Positions 27,597 through 36,126 of a stretch of 64,000 nucleotides of DNA are shown here, piece by piece (position 1 is the stretch's first letter; each line of letters starts with the position of its first letter). The DNA is from Aquisphaera insulae (GTDB taxonomy: Bacteria; Planctomycetota; Planctomycetia; Isosphaerales; Isosphaeraceae): positions 1 through 64,000 of the forward strand of contig NZ_JAALJH010000056.1 of NCBI RefSeq assembly GCF_011064615.1, written 5' to 3'. Position numbers and translations under genes: made by a program. The notes below the pieces were generated by a model that saw only the letters and a program-made list of their open reading frames with translations, had not been told where the DNA came from and made no database searches.

Positions 27597-28244
27597 ATGG
27601 CGCGGAAGCCCGCGAAGGTCGAGGACAAGGTCAAGGAGACGGACCGATGGGCCGCGGCGGTCCGGCATCTCCGCCGCGTCGATCCCGGCCTGCGCGCGAT
27701 CATCAAGCGGGTCGGCCCGTGCCGGCTGAAGCCGCGTCCGGATCGGTTCGGGACGCTGGTTCGGGCGATCGTCTCCCAGCAGATCTCGACGAAGGCGGCG
27801 GAGTCGATCAACGCCCGGCTCCATCTCCTGGGCGGCGATCCGCATCGGCCCGAGGCCTTGCTTGCCCTCAGCCAGGAGGCGCTCCGCGGCGTCGGGCTCT
27901 CGGCGGGCAAGGCCCGCTACGTGGTGAACCTGGCGGAGGCCGTCGCCTCCGGCGCCGTGCCGGTGGAGGGCTTCGACGACTCGTGGGACGACGCGGCGAT
28001 CGTCGCCTCGTTGACGTCGATCAAGGGCATCGGCGTCTGGACGGCCGAGATGTTCCTCATCTTCTCGCTCAACCGCCCGGACGTCCTGCCGGTCCACGAC
28101 CTGGGCATACGGTCCGGGCTCCGCGATCATCACGGCCTCGAGGATCTCCCGAGGCCGCGCGATTGCCATGCGCTCGCCGAGTCATGGCGGCCCTATCGGA
28201 CGGTGGCGAGCTGGTATCTCTGGCGGAACCGGGATGGGGGCTAA
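27597..28244 (+). CDS. DNA-3-methyladenine glycosylase II (AlkA-type, HhH-GPD)
   Basis: A 215-residue base-excision repair enzyme of the HhH-GPD superfamily, lacking the extra N-terminal domain of E. coli AlkA. It has FGTLVRAIVSQQISTKAAE, the helix-hairpin-helix LTSIKGIGVWTAEMFLIF, and the catalytic aspartate D168 in LPVHDLGIRSG. It should remove alkylated purines from DNA. No cysteine cluster of the EndoIII type is present, which favours the AlkA branch over Nth/MutY. ATG 27597 is preferred; a TTG at 27576 that overlaps the aminotransferase stop would add 7 residues. The final WRPYRTVASWYLWR is a family hallmark. Confidence 0.9.
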   Translation: MARKPAKVEDKVKETDRWAAAVRHLRRVDPGLRAIIKRVGPCRLKPRPDRFGTLVRAIVSQQISTKAAESINARLHLLGGDPHRPEALLALSQEALRGVGLSAGKARYVVNLAEAVASGAVPVEGFDDSWDDAAIVASLTSIKGIGVWTAEMFLIFSLNRPDVLPVHDLGIRSGLRDHHGLEDLPRPRDCHALAESWRPYRTVASWYLWRNRDGG

Positions 28245-28430
28245 GTGGAGGCGATATTCTCGAGAGGCTGGGCTCATCCGGCGGGTGGTGAATGGTGGCA
28301 TGACCCTGATGCCCCCGCCGTCGCCCCGTTCGTTATCCGCGTTAACCCCCCCGGCATCTGGGATTATGATGAGAGTAGTGCCACCGAAACGATCGTCACG
28401 TTAAGGGCCAGGGACCACGGACCAGATGCC

Positions 28431-28664
28431 ATGATCACGATCTCGATTCAAGAAGCCCAGAGCCGGCTCTCTGATCTGATTCACAATCTCTCGCCGGGGG
28501 ACGAACTGGTCATCACCGAGAACAACCAGCCTGTGGCCAGGCTGTCCCGCAGCGAGCCTAAGACCCAGTGGCCGCGCAAGGCCGGTAGCGCCAAGGGGAG
28601 GCCACACTGGATGGCTCCCGATTTTGACGCCCCGCTCGAGGATTTCAAGGAGTACATGGAGTGA
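28431..28664 (+). CDS. Phd/YefM family antitoxin
   Basis: A 77-residue protein beginning MITISIQEAQSRLSDLI, with GDELVITENNQPVARL, the standard N-terminal DNA-binding fold of Phd/YefM antitoxins. The C-terminal half (about 45-77) would wrap the toxin. It overlaps the PIN toxin gene by 4 bases (GTGA), the usual coupling for such modules. The complex normally represses its own promoter, which should lie in 28245-28430. A longer frame from 28245 adds 62 residues without family resemblance, so ATG 28431 is used. Confidence 0.9.
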   Translation: MITISIQEAQSRLSDLIHNLSPGDELVITENNQPVARLSRSEPKTQWPRKAGSAKGRPHWMAPDFDAPLEDFKEYME

Positions 28665-29047
28665 ACCTGCTCCTCGATTCCCACAGTTTCCTCTGGTTCG
28701 TGTGGGACGACCCTCAGCTCTCCCCCACGGCCAAGGCACTGATCGAGGACCCGGCGAATCGCTGTCTCGTCAGCGTGGCGAGCTGCTGGGAGATCTCCAT
28801 CAAGGTGGGCCTGAAGAAGCTTGAGCTAGGCGAACCCGCCACGACGTTCGTCTCTCGGGAGCTGACGACGAACCGCTTCGACCTCCTCGGGATCGAGCTA
28901 ATCCACGCAACCTCCGTCGAGGCGCTTCCGCCCCACCACAAGGATCCCTTCGACCGACTGCTCGTCGTGCAATCGATGATCGAGAACCTGCCAGTCGTCA
29001 GCGCGGACACCCAACTCGATGCCTACGGAATAACCCGGCTCTGGTAA
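28661..29047 (+). CDS. PIN domain toxin (VapC-like RNase)
   Basis: A 128-residue PIN domain protein. The acidic metal-binding residues are in place: D6 (LLLDSHSFLW), E44 (SCWEISIK), D98 (HHKDPFDRLL) and D116 (VVSADTQL). Proteins of this family are Mg2+-dependent endoribonucleases that cut specific RNAs when freed from the antitoxin. The LDSHSFLWF start and the HxDPFDRLL segment are typical of the subgroup paired with Phd-type antitoxins. The GTG start overlaps the antitoxin stop. The toxin appears intact. Confidence 0.92.
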   Translation: MNLLLDSHSFLWFVWDDPQLSPTAKALIEDPANRCLVSVASCWEISIKVGLKKLELGEPATTFVSRELTTNRFDLLGIELIHATSVEALPPHHKDPFDRLLVVQSMIENLPVVSADTQLDAYGITRLW

Positions 29048-29078
29048 AGGGAGATCTTCCCTGATCTCCGCCAGATCG

Positions 29079-29441
29079 TCACCAGACCCGCCGGTACGTG
29101 CGGACCATGGGAGGCCCGGGGACGACGTAGCGCGGGCCGAATCCCCATCCCGTTGTCATGACGGGACCAGTCACCATCGGCGCGGCCATGACCGGGGCTC
29201 CGACGACCATGGGCCGCTGGACGACCACGGGCTGCTGGACGACCATGGGCATGCCGTAGGGGACCACCGGGCCGGCGACCATGGGCGTCGCGACGACCGG
29301 TGCACCGAACCCGTAGACCCCGCCGAAGCCGGGCCGGCCGAAGCCGACGAAGCCCCCGGAGACGTACTGCGCGTCCGCCCTCGGTGCGGCGGAGAGGCAT
29401 GCGAGGACGACCAGCGCGATCAGAGCGTGCTTGATGGACAC
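29079..29441 (-). CDS. Small secreted Val/Pro/Gly/Met-rich protein
   Basis: A 120-residue protein. The N-terminal signal peptide (ALIALVVLACLSAAPRADA) is followed by a low-complexity mature region of repeated GxPVVxxPMV and PVVVQRPMVV units between Gly-rich ends (GGFVGFGRPGFGG and TGWGFGPRYVVPG). No enzyme motif is seen. It is probably a secreted or envelope structural peptide. GTG 29441 is preferred over upstream ATGs because AAGGAGA lies 7 bases before it and the signal peptide then begins at the start. Confidence 0.65.
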   Translation of the reverse strand: MSIKHALIALVVLACLSAAPRADAQYVSGGFVGFGRPGFGGVYGFGAPVVATPMVAGPVVPYGMPMVVQQPVVVQRPMVVGAPVMAAPMVTGPVMTTGWGFGPRYVVPGPPMVRTYRRVW

Positions 29442-29519
29442 CTGGGGATCTCCTTCCATCGAGTCAGCCGGCGGCATTCATCCCGGCCCCGTCGACTGTC
29501 TTGCATCGGGGCTGGATGA

Positions 29520-29549
29520 GCCTCATGCCTTACGCCGCCGGCACGAGGC
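29520..29549 (-). terminator. Inverted repeat after the Mrp-type gene
   Basis: GCCTCATGCC and GGCACGAGGC form a 10-bp stem with one mismatch and a 10-base loop. It lies immediately downstream of the Mrp stop codon on the minus strand. No T-run follows, so intrinsic termination is uncertain. Confidence 0.35.
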
Positions 29550-29553
29550 GTGT

Positions 29554-30738
29554 TCACTGGATGATCTCGAGCTTCGGCAACCGGGCCTTGGCCTCTTCCT
29601 GGGCCTTCCGCTCGTTCTGGATGCTGATCTGGGCCGCGAGCTGCTCGACCACGCCGAGCAGGTGAGGGCGCGACGGCGATCCCGGATCGAGGGCGCTGTC
29701 CATCCTGCCCGCGTCGCCCGTCTCGCGAAGGTAGAGGTTGAGCGGGACCTCGCCGAGGAACGGGACGCCGAGCTCCTGGGCCCGGCGGCGGGCGCCTCCG
29801 CGGCCGAAGAGGTAGGCCCGCTCATCCCCGGGCGAGTCGAAGAAGCTCCGGGATTCCACGAGCTTGCGGGCCTCGGGGCCGCCCCGGTCTTTCAGGTAGG
29901 CGAGGACGTCGAAGAAAGCCATGTTCTCGACCATGCCGAGCACCGGGACGCGGAGCTGGCGGAACATCGTGATCGCCCGGGTGGCGTCCAGGAGGGCGAC
30001 CTCCTGGGGCGTGCAGACGACGACTGCCCCGGTCAGCGGCAGGTTCTGGGCCAGCGACAGGGGGACGTCGCCCGTGCCCGGCGGGAGGTCGATGACCAGG
30101 TAGTCCAGCTCGCCCCAATCGACCTGGCGGAGGAATTGTTGCATGATGCCGTGGAGCATGGGCCCGCGCATGATCACGGCCCGGTCCGGCTCCAGGAGGA
30201 ATCCCATGGACATCAGCTTCAGGCCCCGGGTCTCGATCGGCAGGATCCGCTCGCCGATGGCCCGAGGCCGCTCGTTGGCCCCGACGAGGTGGGGGATCGA
30301 CGGGCCGTAGACGTCCGCGTCCATCAGGCCGACGGAGGCCCCGTAGGACTTCAGGCCGAAGGCGATGGAGGCGGCCATGGTGGACTTGCCCACGCCCCCC
30401 TTGCCCGACCCCACGGCGATGACATTCTTGATGCCCGGGATGTCGCCCGCCTCCACCGTCCCCTTGCTGCGAACCTCGGCGGTCATGGACACGTTCAGGG
30501 TCCACTCGCCGGGCAGGCGTGCTTGCAGGGCGTTGCGGACGTCGCGCTCGATCTGGGCCTTCAGGGGGCAGGCGGGCGTCGTGAGGTTGACGGTCAGCGC
30601 GATCGTGCCGTCGCCGACCCGCACGTCCTTGATCATGCCCAGGTCGACCAGGTCGCGTCCGAGGTCCGGATCCTTGACCCCCTTCAGGGCGTCGAGCACA
30701 TCCCGCTCGCTCAGCGTCGTCTTCGTCTTGCCGAACAT
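29554..30738 (-). CDS. Mrp/ApbC/NBP35 family P-loop ATPase lacking the CxxC motif
   Basis: A 394-residue protein. The N-terminal MIP18/DUF59 domain (about 10-90) has DPDLGRDLVDLGMI and TPACPLK. The ATPase domain has the deviant Walker A GSGKGGVGKST (110-120), DADVYGPSIPHL and the Walker B-like VIDLPPGTGD. Mrp/ApbC proteins carry Fe-S clusters to target proteins. In canonical members the cluster-bridging CxxC follows the VENM segment. Here that place reads VENMAFFDVLAYLKD (270-284) with no cysteine, so it may not bind a bridging cluster in the usual way. Length and all nucleotide-binding motifs are otherwise complete. It is likely a single-gene unit with the hairpin at 29520-29549 behind it. 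Confidence 0.9.
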   Translation of the reverse strand: MFGKTKTTLSERDVLDALKGVKDPDLGRDLVDLGMIKDVRVGDGTIALTVNLTTPACPLKAQIERDVRNALQARLPGEWTLNVSMTAEVRSKGTVEAGDIPGIKNVIAVGSGKGGVGKSTMAASIAFGLKSYGASVGLMDADVYGPSIPHLVGANERPRAIGERILPIETRGLKLMSMGFLLEPDRAVIMRGPMLHGIMQQFLRQVDWGELDYLVIDLPPGTGDVPLSLAQNLPLTGAVVVCTPQEVALLDATRAITMFRQLRVPVLGMVENMAFFDVLAYLKDRGGPEARKLVESRSFFDSPGDERAYLFGRGGARRRAQELGVPFLGEVPLNLYLRETGDAGRMDSALDPGSPSRPHLLGVVEQLAAQISIQNERKAQEEAKARLPKLEIIQ

Positions 30739-30871
30739 CAGGCCGTCGTTTCCTTGTCAGCGGGACGCGATTGCCCCTCGCGGGGTCGCGGATCGATACC
30801 AGGTCCGTGACCCCATTCTATTCGTGCGGGCCCGAAAGGACTACCCGCCCCGATCGCCCACCCGCGGGAGT

Positions 30872-31360
30872 TCACGCGATGGTCTCAGCGGCGGCCGTCT
30901 CCAGGCGGTGGATCACGGCCTCGATCCAGCCTTCCGCGTCCTCCGGCTCCTCTGGCTCGAGGCGGCGCGACCATCCCTCGTGCTCGGCCCGCCGAATGGC
31001 CTGGGCGATCCACGCGTCGAGCAGATCCGCGATCGCCGGGGGTGGGGCGAACCCGGAGACGACATGCGTGGCCCCGAGCTCCCTTGCGAGCAGGCGGATG
31101 CCCGGGACCTCGTCCGGGTCGAGGACCAGGATCCGGACGGAGGAGTCCATCTCCTGGAGCCGATCCAGGGCGGCCATCCCTCCCGCGAGGTCCCGCGCCA
31201 GGTCGATCAGCACGACGGGGCAGGCGAGGCCCGACATCGCGGCCTTGAGGTCGGACGGGGACCGCGTCTGAAGCCAGCGAACGGGCCTGCCGGCAAGCCT
31301 GGGGCGGAGCTGCCTGGCCCAGGAATCGTGCCGCTCGTGGAGGATGACGCCGATCCGCAT
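30872..31360 (-). CDS. Receiver-like protein of unknown function
   Basis: A 162-residue protein with alternating strand/helix pattern like a response-regulator receiver: VGVILHERH at the start, CPVVLIDLARDL in the middle, VRILVLDPDEV and ATHVVSGF. The central VVLIDL could carry the phospho-acceptor aspartate, but the conserved acidic pair near the N-terminus and the late lysine are not evident, so it may be a degenerate receiver. The C-terminal 45 residues are helical and acidic, with no DNA-binding domain. It is 63 bases downstream of the DUF1501 gene on the same strand and may share its transcript. Confidence 0.6.
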   Translation of the reverse strand: MRIGVILHERHDSWARQLRPRLAGRPVRWLQTRSPSDLKAAMSGLACPVVLIDLARDLAGGMAALDRLQEMDSSVRILVLDPDEVPGIRLLARELGATHVVSGFAPPPAIADLLDAWIAQAIRRAEHEGWSRRLEPEEPEDAEGWIEAVIHRLETAAAETIA

Positions 31361-31423
31361 CGCGGGCCTCTTCGAAAGAGCCTGACCTCTCCGGGATCAA
31401 CCGGCGGCCGGGGCAGCGACCGG

Positions 31424-32878
31424 CTAGGCGAGGATCTCCCGGATCACCCTCGCCGGCTCGACGCCCGTCAGCCGGACGTCCAGGCCCTGGAACTTGTACG
31501 ACAGCCGCGCGTGATCGATCCCGCAGAGGTCGAGGATGGTGGCGTGCAGGTCGCGGACGTGGACGACGTCCTCGACCGCCCGATAGCCGAGCTCGTCGGT
31601 GGCGCCGTAGGTCACGCCCCCCTTGATGCCGCCGCCCGCCATCCAGAGGGAGAACCCCAGGATGTGGTGGTCTCGACCGGTCCCCTGCCCCATCGGCGTC
31701 CGCCCGAACTCGCCCCCCCAGAGCACCAGGGTGTCGTCGAGCATGCCGCGCTGTTCCAGGTCCTTCACGAGCGCGGCGCACGCCTGGTCGACCTCCTTCG
31801 CGGCCATGGGCATGGCGTGGGCGATGTCGCCGTGATGGTCCCAGGCCCGGTGGTAGAGCTGGATCATCCGGACGCCGCGTTCGGCCAGCCGGCGGGCCAT
31901 CAGGCAGTTGGAGGCGAAGCTGCCGTCCCCGGGCTGCTTGATGCCGTACATCTCCAGGACGCTCCGCGGCTCGCTGCCGAAATCGGTCAGCTCCGGGATC
32001 GAGGCCTGCATCCGGAAGGCCAGCTCGAACTGGGCGATCCGCGTCTGGATCTCCGGGTCGCCCATCTCGTCGGCGAGCATCCCGTTGAGGCGGTTGATCT
32101 CGGCGACGCTCTCGCGCTGGTGCTCGCGGTCGACGCCCGGCGGGCTCGAGATGTAGTGGACGGCGTCGCCCCGGGACTGGAACTGGATCCCCTGGAACTT
32201 GCTGGGGAGGATCCCCGCCGACCACTGGCGGGCCGAGACCGGCTGCTGGCCCGTCGCGCCGGCCGACGTGAAGACGACGAACCCCGGCAGGTCGTCCGTC
32301 TCCGCCCCGAGGCCGTACAGGAGCCACGAGCCCATGCTCGGCCGGTTCTTGAGGATCGACCCGGAGTTCATGAACGCGTGCGCCGGGTCGTGATTGATCT
32401 GCTCGGTCGTCATCGATCGGACGATGCACATGCGATCGGCGATCCCCGCGATGTGGGGGAAGAGGTCGGAGATCTCCTGACCCGACCGGCCGTGGCGGTG
32501 GAAGCCGCAGGTGGGCCCGCGGGCCTTGAGGGTCATGTTCTGGAGCTGGGCGAGCTGCTGCCCCTTCGTGAACGACTCCGGGAACGGCTTGCCGTCCAGC
32601 TCCCTGAGCTGGGGCTTGTGATCGAAGCTCTCGAACTGGGACGGCCCGCCGGCCATGCAGAGGTGGATCACGCGGCGGGCCTTGACCGGCCGCTGCGGCG
32701 GGTCGACGACCCCTCGCCAGCGGCCCGCGGGCTTCGCCGTGTCGGCCCCGCGGGCGATGAGCCCGGGGTCGAGCAGCGTCGCCAGGGCCATCCCGCCCAG
32801 GCCGTAGACCGAGTTCTTCAGGAAGGCCCGCCGCCGCAGGGCCGCCCGCCACTCGCGAAGATCGGATGGAGTGTCCAT
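31424..32878 (-). CDS. DUF1501 protein (sulfatase/alkaline phosphatase-like), Tat-exported
   Basis: A 484-residue protein of the DUF1501 family, related in fold to sulfatases and alkaline phosphatases. The N-terminus has a twin-arginine signal, RRRAFLKNSVYGLGGMALATL. Family hallmarks include VIHLCMAGGPSQFESFDHKP, GSWLLYGLGAE, LVLWGGEFGRTPMGQGTGRDHH and GYRAVEDVVHVRDLHATILDLCGID. No biochemical activity is established for the family. It lies 9 bases behind a PSCyt1/DUF1549/DUF1553 gene, the usual pairing in planctomycetes, so the two products probably work together in the periplasm. Confidence 0.93.
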   Translation of the reverse strand: MDTPSDLREWRAALRRRAFLKNSVYGLGGMALATLLDPGLIARGADTAKPAGRWRGVVDPPQRPVKARRVIHLCMAGGPSQFESFDHKPQLRELDGKPFPESFTKGQQLAQLQNMTLKARGPTCGFHRHGRSGQEISDLFPHIAGIADRMCIVRSMTTEQINHDPAHAFMNSGSILKNRPSMGSWLLYGLGAETDDLPGFVVFTSAGATGQQPVSARQWSAGILPSKFQGIQFQSRGDAVHYISSPPGVDREHQRESVAEINRLNGMLADEMGDPEIQTRIAQFELAFRMQASIPELTDFGSEPRSVLEMYGIKQPGDGSFASNCLMARRLAERGVRMIQLYHRAWDHHGDIAHAMPMAAKEVDQACAALVKDLEQRGMLDDTLVLWGGEFGRTPMGQGTGRDHHILGFSLWMAGGGIKGGVTYGATDELGYRAVEDVVHVRDLHATILDLCGIDHARLSYKFQGLDVRLTGVEPARVIREILA

Positions 32879-32887
32879 GATTGGCCC

Positions 32888-35800
32888 TCAATATCGGGTG
32901 ATCGTCTCGTGGAGCCCGAGCACGACCCGGCAGACGGCCGTCCAGGCCGCCAACTCGGCCGGCGTGACGTCCTTCGTCCTCGGGGCGAGCCCCACGCCCA
33001 GGAGCTCCTCCGCCGCGGCGGGGCGACTGCCGAAGTAGGCCCGCTGCGCGGCCAGGAACGAGAGCAGAGAACCGCGCTCGCCATCGCGCGGGGGGCGCGC
33101 CAGCGCGAGCCGATAGATGCGGTCGATGCGGGCCGCCTCGTCGCCTCGATCGCGGAGGATACCCTGGGCAAGGACCCTCGCCGCCTCCACGAAGGTCGGG
33201 TCGTTGAGCAGCGTGAGGGCCTGCTGCGGCGTATTGGCGACGTTCCGAACGGCCGTGCATTCCTCGCGCGACGGGGCGTCGAAGTTCGCGAGCATCGGCT
33301 GGAGGAAGGTCCGCTGCCAGTGCATGTAGACGCCCCGGCGATACTGGCGATCGTCCGGGCTGGCGATGTACTCACGGTCCGGGAACTGGAGGTTGGCGTA
33401 ATAGCCCGGCGGCTGGTAGGGGAAGACGCTCGGGCCGCCGAGCTCGGGATTGAGCAGCCCCGCGATGGAGAGGGCGTTGTCGCGGACGAACTCGGCCTCG
33501 AGCCGCCTCGGCGACTGGCAGGCGACGAGGCGGTTGCTCGGATCCAGGTCGCGCAGGTCCGCCCGGTGCCTCGACTCGCGGCGATAGGCGTCCGACATCA
33601 CGACGAGCTTGACGATCCGCTTGACGTCCCAGCCCCCTTCGCGGAACTCGACCGCCAGCCAGTCCAGGAGCTCCGGGTGCACGGGCCATTCGCCCTGCGC
33701 GCCGACGTCCTCGATCTGGGCGCTGAGGCCGGTGCCGAAGAGCTGCTTCCAGATCCGGTTGACGAACACCCGGGCCGTCAGCGGGTTCTCCGCCGAGGTG
33801 ATCCACCTCGCCAGGTCGAGCCGGCTGAGACGAGCGTCGCCCGGACTCGAGGGGGCGGATCTCGCACCGGGGAGGAAGTGGGGCACCGCCGGCTCGACGA
33901 TCGGGCCGCTCTCGTCCTGCCAGTTGCCGCGGGGCAGCACGCGGACGGTCCGCGGCGGGGCGGCCTTCGCGACCATGACGTACGTCCGGCCGGCGCTGCA
34001 CTCCTGGATCTCGCGGCAGGACGACTTCAGCTCGGCCCAGGCAGGCCCGCGCGAGCCCCGCGAGAGCTCGAGCAGCTCGGCGACGATGGGATTGATCGGA
34101 GACTTGCCGTCGCCGGCGTGGGCGGCCTCGGCGAGGGCTCGCCGTTCCTCCTCGTCGAGCTCGGGCCGTCCGCTCGGTGCGGGCCCGAAGGGAGAGACCG
34201 AGAGGCGGACGCAGCCGGCGTGATCGGTCGTGAGGGTGAGCCTCAGCTCGTCCTCGGCGGCGAGGTCCGCCGGGGTGTCGAGGCACCAGACGGCGGTTTG
34301 GGCCCTGTCCTTCCGGGCCTTCTCGGTCAGCCAGGCGTCGAGGACGCCCGGGACCTCGTAACCGTTGAAGTAGCGCGGCTCGTGGGCGTCGGCCTCCGCC
34401 ATGAAGAAGGACAAGGGGCGCTCGCCGGACCGGCCCCGCACCGTCGCGCCGAGCTTCAGCGTCGCACTGTCTGCGCCGTCGCGTGTGACCTTGCCGCCGT
34501 TCGAGGCGTGGGGGAGGACCTCGACGCGGATCCGGGCGACTCGTCCCGGGCCGGGCCTCAAGGCGAGGATCAGCGGCTGCTTCGAGGACGACACCCCCGT
34601 CACCAGGATCGCCCCGTCCTCGACGGCCCGCGCCGGGCCCTTCTCCACCAGGGCCCGGGGCGTGTCCCAGCCCGTGGGATGTTGCTCCACGAAGGCGGCG
34701 GCCTGGCGGATCCAGGCCTGGCCGTCGGGGCCGGCGGTCGCGGCCGAATCCAGGCAGGTCCGGCGGATCTTCGCCCGCAAGCCGGCGATTCGTCGCTTCA
34801 GGTAGGGGCTCTCGACGGCGGCCTCCGGGGGGAACGGGTGGTCGTTGCTCCAGCCCTTCAGCTCCGGGTTCGGTGTGTAGTCGTAGTCCTGGTAGACGCC
34901 CCATTGCTTGAGGTCGGCGAAGAAGGCGGCCAGCGAGTAGAAGTCGCGCTGGGTGAACGGATCATACTTGTGATCATGACATTCCGCGCACCCCATCGTG
35001 GATCCGAGCCAGGTGATGGAGACCGTCCGGACGCGATCGGCGGCGTACTTGGCCAGGTATTCGCCGGGCTGGGCGCCTCCCTCGCGGGTCATCATGTTGA
35101 GCCGATTGAAGCAGGTCGCCGTGAGCTGCTCCGGCGTCGGGTTCGGCAGCAGGTCGCCGGCGATTTGCTCGAGGGTGAAGACGTCGAACGGCTTGTTCTT
35201 GTTGAAGGAGTCGATGACGTAGTCGCGATAGGGGAAGACGCGCTGGCCCTGGTCGCCGTGATAGCCGACCGTGTCCGCGAACCGGGCCATGTCCAGCCAG
35301 GGGACGGCCATCCGTTCGCCGTAGTGGGGCGATCGGAGGAGGCGATCGACGAGCTTTTCATAGGCGCCCGGGTCGTCGTCCTGCTCGAAGGCGCGGACCT
35401 CGTCGGGCGTGGGCGGCAGTCCGATCAGGTCGAGGGAAAGGCGGCGGATCAGGGTCCGGCGATCGGCGTCCGGCGAGGGCGTGATCCCCTTCGATTCGAG
35501 GACGGCCTGGATGAAGGTGTCGATCGGGTTGCGGACCCGGGACGCGTCGCGGACGGCCGGGACGGGGGGCCGTTCGGGGCGGACGTAGGCCCAGTGGGCC
35601 TGGTATTCGGCCCCCTGGGCTACCCACGCCTTGAACGCCTGCTTCTGCGCGGGGGTGAGGGACTTGTGGCTCGACGGCGGGGGCATGACGGCCTCGGCGT
35701 CGTCGCTGAAGATCCGCGAGATGGCCTCGCTCTCGTCGGCCTTGCCGGGGACGATCGCCTTGAGGGCCACGGCGGAGTCGCGCTCGTCGAGCCGGAGTTT

Positions 35801-36022
35801 GGCCTTGCGGCGGTTCTTGTCCGGCCCGTGGCAGGAGTAGCAGTTCTCCGAGAGGATGGGCCGGATGTCGCGGTTGAACTGGACCGGGCTCTTGCGGTCG
35901 GGTCCGGCCTCGGCGGCCCGGAGGCGAGAGAAGTCGCCCGGCGTCAGCCCGAACGTGGCGAGGCCGAGGATCGCCAGGAGGAGTCGCCGTAATCGTGTGG
36001 GGCGGGTTCCTGGATCTGGCAT
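32888..36022 (-). CDS. PSD1/DUF1549/DUF1553 planctomycete cytochrome c protein
   Basis: A 1044-residue exported protein. After a signal peptide (LLLAILGLATFGLTPG) comes the PSCyt1 domain with haem motif CYSCHG and MPPPSSHKSLTPAQ. Then follow DUF1549 (VDRLLRSPHYGERMAVPWLDMARFADT) with a second haem-like motif [11 protein letters not shown], a middle PSD1 region with a probable beta-sandwich, and DUF1553 at the C-terminus (ARWITSAENPLTARVFVNRIWKQLFG, QSPRRLEAEFVRDNAL, LTLLNDPTFVEAARVLAQ). Such proteins are abundant in planctomycetes and of unknown activity. ATG 36022 is preferred over a TTG 9 bases upstream because GGGAGG lies 9 bases before it. The DUF1501 gene follows after 9 bases. Confidence 0.92.
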   Translation of the reverse strand: MPDPGTRPTRLRRLLLAILGLATFGLTPGDFSRLRAAEAGPDRKSPVQFNRDIRPILSENCYSCHGPDKNRRKAKLRLDERDSAVALKAIVPGKADESEAISRIFSDDAEAVMPPPSSHKSLTPAQKQAFKAWVAQGAEYQAHWAYVRPERPPVPAVRDASRVRNPIDTFIQAVLESKGITPSPDADRRTLIRRLSLDLIGLPPTPDEVRAFEQDDDPGAYEKLVDRLLRSPHYGERMAVPWLDMARFADTVGYHGDQGQRVFPYRDYVIDSFNKNKPFDVFTLEQIAGDLLPNPTPEQLTATCFNRLNMMTREGGAQPGEYLAKYAADRVRTVSITWLGSTMGCAECHDHKYDPFTQRDFYSLAAFFADLKQWGVYQDYDYTPNPELKGWSNDHPFPPEAAVESPYLKRRIAGLRAKIRRTCLDSAATAGPDGQAWIRQAAAFVEQHPTGWDTPRALVEKGPARAVEDGAILVTGVSSSKQPLILALRPGPGRVARIRVEVLPHASNGGKVTRDGADSATLKLGATVRGRSGERPLSFFMAEADAHEPRYFNGYEVPGVLDAWLTEKARKDRAQTAVWCLDTPADLAAEDELRLTLTTDHAGCVRLSVSPFGPAPSGRPELDEEERRALAEAAHAGDGKSPINPIVAELLELSRGSRGPAWAELKSSCREIQECSAGRTYVMVAKAAPPRTVRVLPRGNWQDESGPIVEPAVPHFLPGARSAPSSPGDARLSRLDLARWITSAENPLTARVFVNRIWKQLFGTGLSAQIEDVGAQGEWPVHPELLDWLAVEFREGGWDVKRIVKLVVMSDAYRRESRHRADLRDLDPSNRLVACQSPRRLEAEFVRDNALSIAGLLNPELGGPSVFPYQPPGYYANLQFPDREYIASPDDRQYRRGVYMHWQRTFLQPMLANFDAPSREECTAVRNVANTPQQALTLLNDPTFVEAARVLAQGILRDRGDEAARIDRIYRLALARPPRDGERGSLLSFLAAQRAYFGSRPAAAEELLGVGLAPRTKDVTPAELAAWTAVCRVVLGLHETITRY

Positions 36023-36126
36023 GGCGGGCAACCTCCCGAGGCGGAGCGAAGAGAGGCAAGGCGATGGAGCCGGAGGCCGTGAGCCGATGGATACCCCACA
36101 CTATAGGCGTGTCCGCCCGGCGATCT

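Noticed and set aside
28245-28430. N-terminal extension of the Phd antitoxin from 28245
   Set aside because: The extra 62 residues have no similarity to antitoxins and would remove the intergenic space needed for the promoter; ATG 28431 gives the standard length.
30365-35992. Very long plus-strand open frame (over 1800 codons) opposite the Mrp, DUF1501 and PSCyt1 genes
   Set aside because: It is the antisense of clearly recognisable genes, is made almost only of Arg, Gly, Pro, Asp, Val and Leu, and has no domain signal. Such frames are expected in GC-rich DNA.
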